64,000 bases of DNA, from contig NZ_CP058560.1 in assembly GCF_018141185.1 (NCBI RefSeq), forward strand, positions 248,001 to 312,000. The letters are read 5' to 3'. Below are positions 52,030 through 60,974 of the stretch, piece after piece. Position 1 is the stretch's first letter. Every line of letters starts with the position of its first letter. The position numbers were made by a program, and so were the translations under genes. The stretch comes from Methanobacterium alkalithermotolerans. Lineage in GTDB: Archaea > Methanobacteriota > Methanobacteria > Methanobacteriales > Methanobacteriaceae. The notes under the pieces are model-generated. The model worked only from the letters and a program-made list of their open reading frames with translations, made no database searches and was not told the origin of the DNA.

Positions 52030-53946
52030 TTAAGATGCAAAAGTTTCCTGAGCTTGCTCTTCCTTCAAAACTTCTTTAATTTCAGGATCACCTATATCTG
52101 TAATCCCTTTAACATCTTTAATTTTTTCTTTAAGATCTAAAGTCCTTATTTTAGCATTTCTAATAATAGTATCATAAGTAAAAGGATAAATAACAGATTT
52201 CCCAAATGTTAATTCTTCATCATCTTCAGGATTTACCTTAGATCCTAATACATAGCATTCTATTTCAGTATCTTTCTGAAGTTTTCCATGTGTTCTTATT
52301 TTTTTAACATAGAATTTTGCCTGATCTATTTCTTCATCAGTTATTACAGATGCTCCCTTTTTGAGTTCTAGAATTAGAACTTTTCGATACCCAATGACCT
52401 TAGATTTTTTTAGTTTATCACTTCCGTAAATATCCCAAATATCTCCTTCAGGTGTAGCTACAAAATCAGGTCTTTTATTTGAACCTTCAAATTTGGTTTC
52501 TACACCTAAAACTTCTCTAAGGGCTCTTCTTAAGGATTTATTTGATGTGAAGTTGGTAGAACCTTCATATTCCGGTCCGAACATCCAAAGACCTTGTTCA
52601 AATAATGGTTGTAATTGATGCAACTCATCAGTATTTATATCATCAACTAGTTCCTCTAGTTTAGCTATTAATTCTAATCTCCAATAAAGCTCATCTAAAA
52701 CAGTATATGCGTCTTCTACACTCCATTTATCCAAGATTTCTACCATTTTATCCATATCATCAGGATCCATTTCATCCAACTTTTCTAAAAGTTCATGTTT
52801 TCTAGTTGATTTTTCCATAGTGGCTAAAATAGAAACTATTTTAGATAAATCTTCTATCCCTACAGAGCATTGATCAAGAACTACATCTATAAATTCACCA
52901 ATTTCTCTTTGATTTACAGGATTTAATGCTTTTAAATTTTCCTTACTTTTTTTTACAACCTTAATTTTTTTATTCCTATGAGAATGTTGTAAAAAATCTT
53001 TTGCTATGCTACTTATTTCATCTTTAACAAATTTTTTTACTTTCTGTACAGTTTCAGTGTCCTCAAAACCTGTCCAATCTGTCTTTACATGATTTTCCAA
53101 AAAATCCGCAATGATACAGAAAACATACTTATTTTCTAAAGAATCTTTTCCACTTAATGGAATTCCCAATTGTTTCCACGTATTTACTTCAGCACATCTT
53201 TGATCTACCCACCATGCAACTTGATATTGGGATAATCGTTTGTTATACCTTTCACGAGGAATTTGAACTATAGTAAGTGGATTACCATCAAAAGTACGAT
53301 CGTGTTTATCATAATTTGCTAAATCTAACAATTTTATCTCATTATTATTGATATAAACTTTAAAATGAGGATCTGCTCCAAAACGAGTACTAATTGCAGA
53401 TTCTAAATCCCCTAACCCCATATAATTACCGTAAATTGGACATTCAATCAAGGTACCTGAAGACTCATCTTCATAAGATTCATTAGATTCAAGTATTATT
53501 TCAGCATATTCGCCTTTTTCTTTTGATTTCTTTACCGTGAAGATGAATTTCTCATTATTTTTCCAAGTAGTAACTTTATACTGTTCTGAAAAACCAAAAA
53601 GTCCTAAACGTCCTTTACCGTTCCTTCCAAGTACTTTCCTACTGACTTTATTTTCTAATTCAATTGCATTACCTATATTTTTTCTTTTATCTCCACCTAA
53701 AGCCGTCCAAAACTCAAAAAATTCATCTTCATTCATGCCATGCCCATTATCTTTTATAGAGAATACACTACCATCTGCTAAACCATCTATAATAGGCCAA
53801 TCGATTTTTACTTCAGTTGCTTTTGCGTCCCATGAATTAGATACTAATTCAATTAAAGTTATATCCGGATGTTGTGTAATCTCTTTTGCAAATTTCTCTT
53901 CAAAATTATCCCCAAATTTGAAATATTTAGTGAGTTTTTTTCCCAT
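52030..53946 (-). CDS. GHKL ATPase fused to a PD-(D/E)xK-type nuclease domain (candidate defence protein)
   Basis: 638 residues from the ATG at 53946, preceded by GGGGATC; an upstream ATG at 54009 is less likely. Residues 1-250 form a GHKL (Hsp90/MutL/MORC-like) ATPase: N-box ELVSNSWDAKA (33-43), IKDNGHGMN (64-72), lid GRNGKGRLGLFGFSE (107-120 region). The C-terminal ~147 residues hold D494 (RPDF) and E527-x-K529 (ILELKKG), a PD-(D/E)xK signature like that of Shedu (DUF4263). ATPase-nuclease fusions of this kind are seen in antiviral systems. No known name is assigned. Confidence 0.8.
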   Translation of the reverse strand: MGKKLTKYFKFGDNFEEKFAKEITQHPDITLIELVSNSWDAKATEVKIDWPIIDGLADGSVFSIKDNGHGMNEDEFFEFWTALGGDKRKNIGNAIELENKVSRKVLGRNGKGRLGLFGFSEQYKVTTWKNNEKFIFTVKKSKEKGEYAEIILESNESYEDESSGTLIECPIYGNYMGLGDLESAISTRFGADPHFKVYINNNEIKLLDLANYDKHDRTFDGNPLTIVQIPRERYNKRLSQYQVAWWVDQRCAEVNTWKQLGIPLSGKDSLENKYVFCIIADFLENHVKTDWTGFEDTETVQKVKKFVKDEISSIAKDFLQHSHRNKKIKVVKKSKENLKALNPVNQREIGEFIDVVLDQCSVGIEDLSKIVSILATMEKSTRKHELLEKLDEMDPDDMDKMVEILDKWSVEDAYTVLDELYWRLELIAKLEELVDDINTDELHQLQPLFEQGLWMFGPEYEGSTNFTSNKSLRRALREVLGVETKFEGSNKRPDFVATPEGDIWDIYGSDKLKKSKVIGYRKVLILELKKGASVITDEEIDQAKFYVKKIRTHGKLQKDTEIECYVLGSKVNPEDDEELTFGKSVIYPFTYDTIIRNAKIRTLDLKEKIKDVKGITDIGDPEIKEVLKEEQAQETFAS

Positions 53947-54109
53947 CAGATCCCCTTTTTTGAATTTTATGAAAAAATAACAAATAAATATAATTCTAAA
54001 ATAAAACAATTAAAACTTACTATTTTCTTTTCAGATTTTATTAAAAATAGTCATGTTTTTTGTTCATTTTAAATGATAAAATATTAATAAGTATTTTAAA
54101 AAATTTATT

Positions 54110-54232
54110 TTAATTATCTTCAATATTTATCCCTAAATCAGTCAAACGACTGCAAATATCATCGGATAATTCCATTCTTTCTTATCACTGAGTTTCTGCC
54201 GGATATCCTTGATGATGTTAAGATAACTGAAA
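54110..54232 (-). pseudogene. Decayed duplicate of the 3' end of cysS
   Basis: On the minus strand this segment encodes LSDDICSRLTDLGINIED before a stop, matching the end of the intact CysS at 56047 (LSDDIRARLNDLGIDVED). Similarity continues upstream in DNA (ttctgcc, atcctt, tgatgatgtt) but with a one-base deletion that breaks the frame. Copies are 1.9 kb apart and bracket the DUF4041/GIY-YIG gene. Interpreted as a leftover of a second cysS 3' end, from a duplication or from element integration at cysS. Confidence 0.8.
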
Positions 54233-54258
54233 TCAGATAAATAAGTAATAATAGAATT

Positions 54259-55773
54259 TTATTTACTACTCATTTTCTCAATTTTCAAAGTATCATAATA
54301 CTCCTGTGCCTCTGGTTTATCAGTGAAACTATGCACTAACTCTTTGTTCTCTTCAACAATTGTCTTAACATCATCATATGTGATATTGAAAAATTCTTTT
54401 CTACTATTTACTTTATTCACTCTTTTATGATCAAATCGGTTATGTAAATCTTTTTCTAACTCAAAAGCTTCTTTACTGAAAATAAATACATGAGAATCGA
54501 ATTTAAATGGAACTGAAGCATTGGATAATTCTCTTACTCTATCTTGAGGTTCATCTCTTCGTGTTACCCCTATTTTATACACATCTTCTCCAAAGGAACC
54601 TATATTGGATAAAATATATACATACCCTGCACCTGTTCGCTTTCTTCTATCAGCTATCTGCTCAATATCATCATTACTTTTTGCTAAAGCTAGCTCTAAT
54701 TCTCTGATTTTAAGTTTTAGTTTTTCTTTCTCTTCATCAGATGAACTTTCTCTTAATTCAGCCCCTATTTTATTAAGATCATTTTCCAACTTCTTTTTTT
54801 GTGCATTGATTCTTTTCTCTTCAGCATCTAATTGTTTTTGTATTTTCCGCTCTTCTCTTTCCTGTTCCCTTGCTTCTCTCAGTAACTCTTTTTCTTCTTG
54901 CTTTTTCAACTCATATTCAATAGCTACGTCAAGTTCTTGTAATTTCAAATCCAAATATTGTGGAGTGATTTTTATAGCATTTCGTTCATTTAATTTATTT
55001 AACGTTTCGAATGATTTTCTTATTCTTTTAACTGAATTTTCTCTATTTGAAATCTTAACTTTGCTTATTGCCATTTCACAATCTAAATTGAAATTTCTAA
55101 GAATTTGTTTTATATTGGCATTAGTCATTGCTCTACCTTTTTGTATACTATCATCAACCCTCCATTCAGTTTCACATATTGCCGCCGTTTTATTTTTTAT
55201 ATGCTCTTTTTGTTTTTGCCTTATTTCATCCCATTTTTCTTTATATGATACAGCTGTTAAAAAATCATATTTTGGTTGATATAAACCAACTTCTTGCATT
55301 TCTAGCGCATCATCTACGAATATTAATCCTTTCTTTTTCTCGTTTAACTCATTATTTAAATTAGCTAATTGAGTTTCTTTTTCTTTAAATTTAAGACTCA
55401 ATTCTTTCGCCATTTCTTCCTCTATCTCTCTTAAGGTATTATCAATATTAGCTAAATCTTCTTTTTTATCCCTCAATTGAGCATCTATTTTTCTATCTTT
55501 TTCTGCTGCTCTTTTTTCAAATTCAACATCTAAATTAGCAAATTGATTTTCTTTTTCCTTTAATTTATTATCAATATTGGCCAATTCTTTATTTTTATCC
55601 TTCAATTTTTCATTTATTTCATTTTCATCTTGATTGGCTTTCTTGTTTAAAAAATATGCTCCAATTATTATCAGTGGAATTCCTAAAAAGAATAGATACA
55701 CAGATATTGTCAAAATTAAACCAATGATTATTAATGCTAGTCCATGATCACTAAATTTAACCAAAAAAATCAC
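54259..55773 (-). CDS. Membrane-anchored coiled-coil protein with DUF4041 and T5orf172/GIY-YIG domains
   Basis: 504 residues. Two hydrophobic segments at about 10-45, then a long coiled coil (50-150) with repeated ANIDNKL/ANLDVE/ANIDNTL units. A DUF4041-like region (160-300: DFLTAVSYKEKWDEIR, AICETEWRVDD) and a charged coil precede a GIY-YIG-type domain: GYVYILSNIG, then VYKIGVTRRDEPQDRVRELS. This domain pair is known from phages and mobile elements and may be a nuclease. Flanked by the intact and decayed cysS ends. Function unknown, mobile-element or defence association likely. Confidence 0.82.
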   Translation of the reverse strand: MIFLVKFSDHGLALIIIGLILTISVYLFFLGIPLIIIGAYFLNKKANQDENEINEKLKDKNKELANIDNKLKEKENQFANLDVEFEKRAAEKDRKIDAQLRDKKEDLANIDNTLREIEEEMAKELSLKFKEKETQLANLNNELNEKKKGLIFVDDALEMQEVGLYQPKYDFLTAVSYKEKWDEIRQKQKEHIKNKTAAICETEWRVDDSIQKGRAMTNANIKQILRNFNLDCEMAISKVKISNRENSVKRIRKSFETLNKLNERNAIKITPQYLDLKLQELDVAIEYELKKQEEKELLREAREQEREERKIQKQLDAEEKRINAQKKKLENDLNKIGAELRESSSDEEKEKLKLKIRELELALAKSNDDIEQIADRRKRTGAGYVYILSNIGSFGEDVYKIGVTRRDEPQDRVRELSNASVPFKFDSHVFIFSKEAFELEKDLHNRFDHKRVNKVNSRKEFFNITYDDVKTIVEENKELVHSFTDKPEAQEYYDTLKIEKMSSK

Positions 55774-56046
55774 CCATCCAATTTATCATATAATATGATT
55801 TATTACATAATATAATAATTAATATTTACTATTTAATCTATAACATATCATAAAAAAGGAGAGATATTAGATTGATTAGTTTGTCTGATGCAATTGCTAC
55901 ATTAATTATTGCATAATTGCTACAATTTTTACTTTTTGTTAATTTTTATCCAATGGAAACAAAAACTAGATGAAAAAAATTATAAGAATGTTTTTAAAAA
56001 TGAAAGCCACATTGGGAGCTATACGGAAATTTCTTAGATATATTAA

Positions 56047-57411
56047 TTAATCCTCAACATCAATACCCAAATCATTCAATCGGGCCCGAATATCATCAGA
56101 TAAGGCCCATTCTTTCTTTTCCCTTAGCTTCTGCCTAACATCCTTAATAATATCCAGTAATTCTCCAGAAATATCCCCACTATCAGACTTACCGGCCAAA
56201 TCAAAGCCCATAATTTCCCCGAATTCATTGAAAAATGAAATTATATCTTTCAATACTTTTTCTGAAGGTTTTTTATCATCAAAGGCCTTATTCAATTCTT
56301 TAACAAAATTAAATATATGTGCTAAAGCTTCAGGTGTATTAAAGTCATTGTCCATGGATTCAAAGAATTTAGTCTGATAATCTTCTAACAATCCACTGAA
56401 ATAAGCATCATCATTACCATCAGAACTACCCACTAACTCATTTAATTTTTCCAAGGTCTTTTGAATTCTCTTCAAGCTTTTAGCGGCCTGTTCTAAGGTT
56501 TTTTCACTGAAATCTATGGGACTGCGATAGTGAGTGGACAAAACAAAGAATCTGAAAATTTGAGGATCATAATCTTCCAGTAAATCCCGGATGGTGATGA
56601 AGTTCCCCAGTGATTTGGACATTTTCTCCCCGGAAACATTTAAAAAACCGGTGTGCATCCAGTAGCGTACCATGGGGCTCTTATCAGAAGCGGCCTCCAT
56701 CTGGGCAATCTCGGCCTCGTGGTGGGGGAAAATCAGGTCCAATCCGCCGCCGTGAATATCGTACTGGGGCCCGAAGTATTCTTCGGTAATGGCCGTATCC
56801 TCAATGTGCCAGCCCGGCCTACCCGGTCCCCAGGGTGAATCCCAAACAGGTTCTTGATCCTTTTTTTTCCATAGGGCAAAATCACCAGGGTTTTTCTTAC
56901 TGGAATCTAAATTTACCCTGTGAACATTTAAATCCTCTAAATTTCTCCGGGAGAGTTTTCCAAAGTTCGGAAATTTAGATTCATCAAAATAAACCCCAGA
57001 TTCGGTTTCATAGGCAAAACCTTTTTGGATAAGGGTTTCAATTTGAGTTATAATTTCTGTAACATGATCCGTGGCCCGGGCAAAGAAATTAACACCATTG
57101 ACACCTAATGCTTCCATGTCCTCCTGATAGCGTTTCTCAAATTTCAAGGCCAGTTCTTTTGGATCTGTACTTGATTCTAAAGCCCGGATAATTATTTTGT
57201 CATCAATATCAGTGATATTTTGCAAATAAAAAACAGTGTACCCTTTAAATTCTAAGTACCGCTTAATAATATCAAATGAAATATAAGTACGAGCATGGCC
57301 AATATGGGCATCATCATAAACCGTGGGGCCGCAGACAAAAAGTTTGACCCTTTTCTCATGCATTGGCTCAAAATCTTCTTTTTCCCGGCTCATGGTGTTG
57401 TAAATTTTCAT
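56047..57411 (-). CDS. cysS: Cysteinyl-tRNA synthetase
   Basis: Charges tRNA-Cys. 454 residues of class I fold: CGPTVYDDAHIGHART with HIGH motif, Cys zinc ligand in CGPTV, KMSKSLGNF (KMSKS), and DIHGGGLDLIFPHHE. Nearby tRNA-Cys gene is 109 bp upstream on the same strand. The C-terminal DALR-type helices end LSDDIRARLNDLGIDVED, of which a decayed copy is at 54110. Many methanogens instead use SepRS/SepCysS; presence of CysRS fits the cysE-cysK pathway here. Confidence 0.96.
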   Translation of the reverse strand: MKIYNTMSREKEDFEPMHEKRVKLFVCGPTVYDDAHIGHARTYISFDIIKRYLEFKGYTVFYLQNITDIDDKIIIRALESSTDPKELALKFEKRYQEDMEALGVNGVNFFARATDHVTEIITQIETLIQKGFAYETESGVYFDESKFPNFGKLSRRNLEDLNVHRVNLDSSKKNPGDFALWKKKDQEPVWDSPWGPGRPGWHIEDTAITEEYFGPQYDIHGGGLDLIFPHHEAEIAQMEAASDKSPMVRYWMHTGFLNVSGEKMSKSLGNFITIRDLLEDYDPQIFRFFVLSTHYRSPIDFSEKTLEQAAKSLKRIQKTLEKLNELVGSSDGNDDAYFSGLLEDYQTKFFESMDNDFNTPEALAHIFNFVKELNKAFDDKKPSEKVLKDIISFFNEFGEIMGFDLAGKSDSGDISGELLDIIKDVRQKLREKKEWALSDDIRARLNDLGIDVED

Positions 57412-57519
57412 TATGATCCCTGCTGACAGATTTATATCAATAATTAATTTTTATATTATTTTTTGATAAATTTTGATTATATTGATTAATTTAGATATTG
57501 AATAAAATAGTTAAAATTA

Positions 57520-57590
57520 GGCCAAGATTGGGATTTGAACCCAAGTATCGTGGTTTGCAGCCACGCACCTCGCCTCTCGGTCATCTTGGC
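57520..57590 (-). tRNA. tRNA-Cys (anticodon GCA)
   Basis: Cloverleaf folds fully: acceptor stem GCCAAGA/TCTTGGC, anticodon stem CGTGG/CCACG with loop CTGCAAA (anticodon GCA), T arm TTGGG-TTCAAAT-CCCAA, D arm ACC/GGT. No CCA is encoded. The base at the discriminator position (57520) reads C, where tRNA-Cys normally has U73; see findings. Located 108 bp before cysS on the same strand. Confidence 0.93.
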
Positions 57591-57644
57591 ATGAGAAATT
57601 CCCTTAATATATATCTATTTTCAGGTATTTACTTATAGTGCATT

Positions 57645-57660
57645 GTTAACGATTGTTATA
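57645..57660. promoter_or_regulatory. Operator between tRNA-Cys and metY
   Basis: GTTAACGATTGTTATA; both AAC and GTT arms kept. 55 bp upstream of the tRNA-Cys gene's 5' end (minus strand) and 386 bp before metY, so it could control tRNA-Cys/cysS. Confidence 0.7.
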
Positions 57661-57905
57661 TATATAGTTTTCTACAGTTTAAAATGAATAATCTTAAAAT
57701 AATAAAATATTAATTTATATTTACTTAGCCTATCCATTAAGTCCAGATTTAATAAAAAAATTAAATTATGTAGTGGATTCTGGAATTAGTAATCCATAAA
57801 AGGAATTATAAGAAAATTAGGAAACATCTTTATCATTGTGCTTATGTAGAATATAATCTATTGGTTAGAGCCAGGAGTATGAGCGAAACATTTATAAATA
57901 AAAAA

Positions 57906-57921
57906 ATATAACAATTGTTAT
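57906..57921. promoter_or_regulatory. Operator before metY
   Basis: Exact TATAACAATTGTTATA, 125 bp before the metY ATG. It overlaps a TATA-like AAATATAA. An 18-bp inverted repeat, TTGTAG-TATATT-CTACAA, follows directly at 57922-57939. Confidence 0.9.
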
Positions 57922-57939
57922 ATTGTAGTATATTCTACA
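57922..57939. repeat. Inverted repeat downstream of the metY operator
   Basis: TTGTAGTATATTCTACAA, six-base arms around TATATT. Located immediately after the exact operator, so it may lie at the transcription start; possibly a second operator or a TATA element with dyad symmetry. Confidence 0.55.
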
Positions 57940-58046
57940 AACCCTATAACAAAAGAGTTTGTTTCCACTTAAAATGTATGAGAAATGCTTTAATTAATTA
58001 AAAGGAAAAAGGAAAATATTGCAAAATAGTAAATAGGAGTAGAAAA

Positions 58047-59354
58047 ATGACAAATAATGAAAAAAAAGAATACGGATTAAGTACCCTGGGTCTGCATGTA
58101 GGTCAGGAAGAACCAGATCCTGCTACAGGATCCCGGGCAGTACCTCTCTATCAAACATCTTCTTATGTTTTTGAAGATACCGACCATGCTGCAGATTTAT
58201 TTGCACTTAAACAATTTGGGAATATCTACACCCGGATTATGAATCCTACCACAGATGTTTTTGAAAAAAGAATGGCAGCAATTGAAGGTGGAACTTCTGC
58301 TTTAGCAGTATCCTCAGGACAGGCCGCCAATACCTATGCACTTTTAAATCTCTCTCTACCTGGAGATGAAATAGTATCTGCCAACAACCTGTATGGTGGA
58401 ACCTATCAATTATTCAATTATACCTTCCCGGAACTGGGTAGGAAGGTAAAATTCGTAGATTCTACTGATTTAGATGCTTTTAAAAATGCCATAACTCCTA
58501 AAACCAAAGCAATATTTGCTGAATCCATTGGAAATCCTAAACTGGATGTTCCAGATTACAAAGCCATTGCAGAGATTGCACATGAGGCAGGGATTCCCTT
58601 TGTGGTGGATAATACCACCGGTGTGGGTCTGGTTAGACCTATTGAACACGGGGCAGATATAAGTGTTTTATCTGCCACTAAATTTATTGGAGGACACGGT
58701 ACCTCTATTGGAGGAGTAATTGTAGATTCAGGTAATTTTGACTGGAGTAATGGTAAATTCCCCGGATTTACAAATCCTGATCCCAGTTATCATGGATTAA
58801 AATACTGGGAAACATTTGGAGATTTTCCAGGAGTGGGTAATATTGCCTACACTATTCGGGCCAGAGTAAGGTTATTAAGGGACATGGGGGCGGCTTTAAG
58901 TCCATTTAATAGTTTCCTTTTCCTGCAGGGTCTGGAAACACTGGATTTAAGGGTTCAAAAACACTCAGAGAACGCTTTTGAAGTGGCTAATTTCTTGAAA
59001 AATCATCCTGCAGTAAATTGGGTTACCTATCCTGGATTTGAAGATGACCCTGCCCACAAATTAGCTTCCAAATACTTGAAGGGAGGATACGGTGCCATTA
59101 TAGGCTTTGGTATTAAAGGAGGTCTGGAAGCCGGGAAAAAATTCATAGAAAGCGTTCAGTTATTATCCCACCTGGCCAATATAGGGGATGCTAAAAGTCT
59201 GGTTATTCATCCTGCTTCCACCACTCACCAGCAGTTGACCCCGGAAGAGCAAAAAACCACCGGAGTAACCCCGGACTTTATAAGGTTATCCATTGGACTG
59301 GAAAATGTGGAAGATATAATTGCGGATATCAACCAGGCCTTAAATAAGATTTAA
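58047..59354 (+). CDS. metY: O-acetylhomoserine sulfhydrylase
   Basis: Makes homocysteine from O-acetylhomoserine and sulfide (or a protein thiocarboxylate in some species). 435 residues of the Cys/Met metabolism PLP family; PLP Lys is K212 in SVLSATKFIGGHG, phosphate-binding SSGQAANTY and the substrate Tyr/Arg in FGNIYTRIMNPTTD. Full length. It is followed 75 bp later by metX, which makes its substrate, with an operator between the two; homoserine comes from the dehydrogenase at 21-22 kb. Confidence 0.95.
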   Translation: MTNNEKKEYGLSTLGLHVGQEEPDPATGSRAVPLYQTSSYVFEDTDHAADLFALKQFGNIYTRIMNPTTDVFEKRMAAIEGGTSALAVSSGQAANTYALLNLSLPGDEIVSANNLYGGTYQLFNYTFPELGRKVKFVDSTDLDAFKNAITPKTKAIFAESIGNPKLDVPDYKAIAEIAHEAGIPFVVDNTTGVGLVRPIEHGADISVLSATKFIGGHGTSIGGVIVDSGNFDWSNGKFPGFTNPDPSYHGLKYWETFGDFPGVGNIAYTIRARVRLLRDMGAALSPFNSFLFLQGLETLDLRVQKHSENAFEVANFLKNHPAVNWVTYPGFEDDPAHKLASKYLKGGYGAIIGFGIKGGLEAGKKFIESVQLLSHLANIGDAKSLVIHPASTTHQQLTPEEQKTTGVTPDFIRLSIGLENVEDIIADINQALNKI

Positions 59355-59408
59355 GGATGAGAATCTAAATAGATTTATAAAGGATTAGCCAGATAATGGT
59401 TATGATAA

Positions 59409-59424
59409 TATAACTATTGTGATA
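59409..59424. promoter_or_regulatory. Operator immediately before metX
   Basis: TATAACTATTGTGATA, two or three changes from consensus. It ends 4 bp before the metX ATG and so occupies the leader where a ribosome site would lie; there is no clear GGAGG there. Confidence 0.7.
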
Positions 59425-59428
59425 AAAA

Positions 59429-60898
59429 ATGAAAAAAGAATCTGTAGGACTGGTGGAAACTAAATACTTCCAGATAGATGGATATCTAAATTTGGAAGGG
59501 GGAGAATCATTACCCTCAGTTACCCTGGCCTATGAAACCTATGGTAAGTTAAATAAGGAAAAAAATAATGTCATCCTGGTTTGCCATGCCCTTACCGGAG
59601 ATGCCCATGTGGCCGGATGGTTAGAAGGCCAACCTAAACCGGGATGGTGGGATATTATTGTAGGACCGGGTAAATGTCTGGATACTGAAAAATACTTTAT
59701 AATCTGCTCCAATGTCCTGGGAGGATGTAAGGGTTCTACTGGCCCGGCCTCTATAAATCCTGAAACTGGAAAAGAGTATGGATTGGATTTTCCTGTAATC
59801 ACCATTAAAGATATGGTGAATGCTCAAAAAGCCCTTATAGATTCTATGGAAATAGATAATATATTCGCCGTTATCGGGGGATCAATGGGTGGGATGCAGG
59901 TATTGGAATGGGCAGTTTCCTATCCAGATATGGTCAGAATGGCCATACCTATTGCTACTGCAGCCCATTCTTCACCACAACAAATTGCATTTAATGAAGT
60001 GGGAAGAAGAGCCATTATCTCTGATCCAGACTGGGAAAATGGATCTTATTATCACAAAAATCCTCCTAAAAAAGGCCTTAGTCTGGCTCGTATGATAGGC
60101 CATATAACCTATCTTTCCTCAGAATCCATGTTAGAGAAATTCGGCCGTAATTTACAGGATAAAGAAGAATACAGTTTTGATTTCGACCTGGAATTTGAAG
60201 TGGAAAGTTACCTCCACTACCAGGGAGAATCATTTGTAAAGAGATTTGATGCCAACTCCTACCTCTACATTACCCGGGCCGTGGATTATTTTGACCTCAA
60301 GAGTAATGGTTCTCTGGTGGAAGGTTTAAAGAATGTGAAATCCAAGTTTCTGGTTATATCAGTGGATTCCGACTGGTTATATACTCCTCAGGAGTCCAAA
60401 GAAATAGTAATGGCCTTAAGTAGTAATGAAGTTGATGTAAATTACACCGAAATTAAATCACCCTATGGCCATGATGCCTTTTTACTGGAAGCAGGCCAGC
60501 TTAACTATATCATAGGAAATTTCTTAAGCGATACCCTGGTACAGGATGTTATGGCTCAAGAAATAGCACTAATTAGTGAAAAAACTACTATTGAAGACGC
60601 AGCTAATCTAATGATGGATTGTAAGGTAACTCATTTGCCGGTGGTTGATTCTCAGAAAAAATTAATTGGCATAGTTACTGCCTGGGATATATCTAAATCT
60701 GTGGCCTTAAAATGCAGTACCTTAGAACAGATTATGACCAGGGAAGTGGTGGTTTCATATCCAGATGAACCTATAGAAAAAGCCGCAGCTAAAATGAAAG
60801 CACATAATATATCATCCCTCCCGGTGGTGGACTTAGAAAATAAAATTAAAGGCATAGTTACCACCGACCATATCAGTACCCTGATAACCAAATATTAA
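59429..60898 (+). CDS. metX: Homoserine O-acetyltransferase fused to two CBS domains
   Basis: Acetylates homoserine with acetyl-CoA. Residues 1-370 form the alpha/beta-hydrolase enzyme with nucleophile S152 (IGGSMGGMQVLEW), catalytic Asp (VDSDWLYTP) and His (SPYGHDAFLLE). Residues about 380-489 hold two CBS domains (VTHLPVVDSQKKLIGIV, ISSLPVVDLENKIKGIV), likely to bind adenosyl ligands such as SAM or ATP for feedback control, a fusion known in methanogens. Functions with the upstream metY. Confidence 0.94.
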   Translation: MKKESVGLVETKYFQIDGYLNLEGGESLPSVTLAYETYGKLNKEKNNVILVCHALTGDAHVAGWLEGQPKPGWWDIIVGPGKCLDTEKYFIICSNVLGGCKGSTGPASINPETGKEYGLDFPVITIKDMVNAQKALIDSMEIDNIFAVIGGSMGGMQVLEWAVSYPDMVRMAIPIATAAHSSPQQIAFNEVGRRAIISDPDWENGSYYHKNPPKKGLSLARMIGHITYLSSESMLEKFGRNLQDKEEYSFDFDLEFEVESYLHYQGESFVKRFDANSYLYITRAVDYFDLKSNGSLVEGLKNVKSKFLVISVDSDWLYTPQESKEIVMALSSNEVDVNYTEIKSPYGHDAFLLEAGQLNYIIGNFLSDTLVQDVMAQEIALISEKTTIEDAANLMMDCKVTHLPVVDSQKKLIGIVTAWDISKSVALKCSTLEQIMTREVVVSYPDEPIEKAAAKMKAHNISSLPVVDLENKIKGIVTTDHISTLITKY

Positions 60899-60974
60899 AG
60901 GGTGCTTATAAATTATTTTTTTAAAAAAAAATATAGTTCAGCAGGACAATATATTAATTGTTGAAGTCTTATCG

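Larger units (their letters stand above)
57591..58046. other. Intergenic control region between tRNA-Cys and metY
   Basis: 456 bp. Holds two operator copies (57645-57660 and 57906-57921), an inverted repeat at 57922-57939 and a GGAG ribosome site before metY (58035-58040). No open frame of gene-like content is seen; the region between 57680 and 57890 shows nothing further. Confidence 0.55.
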
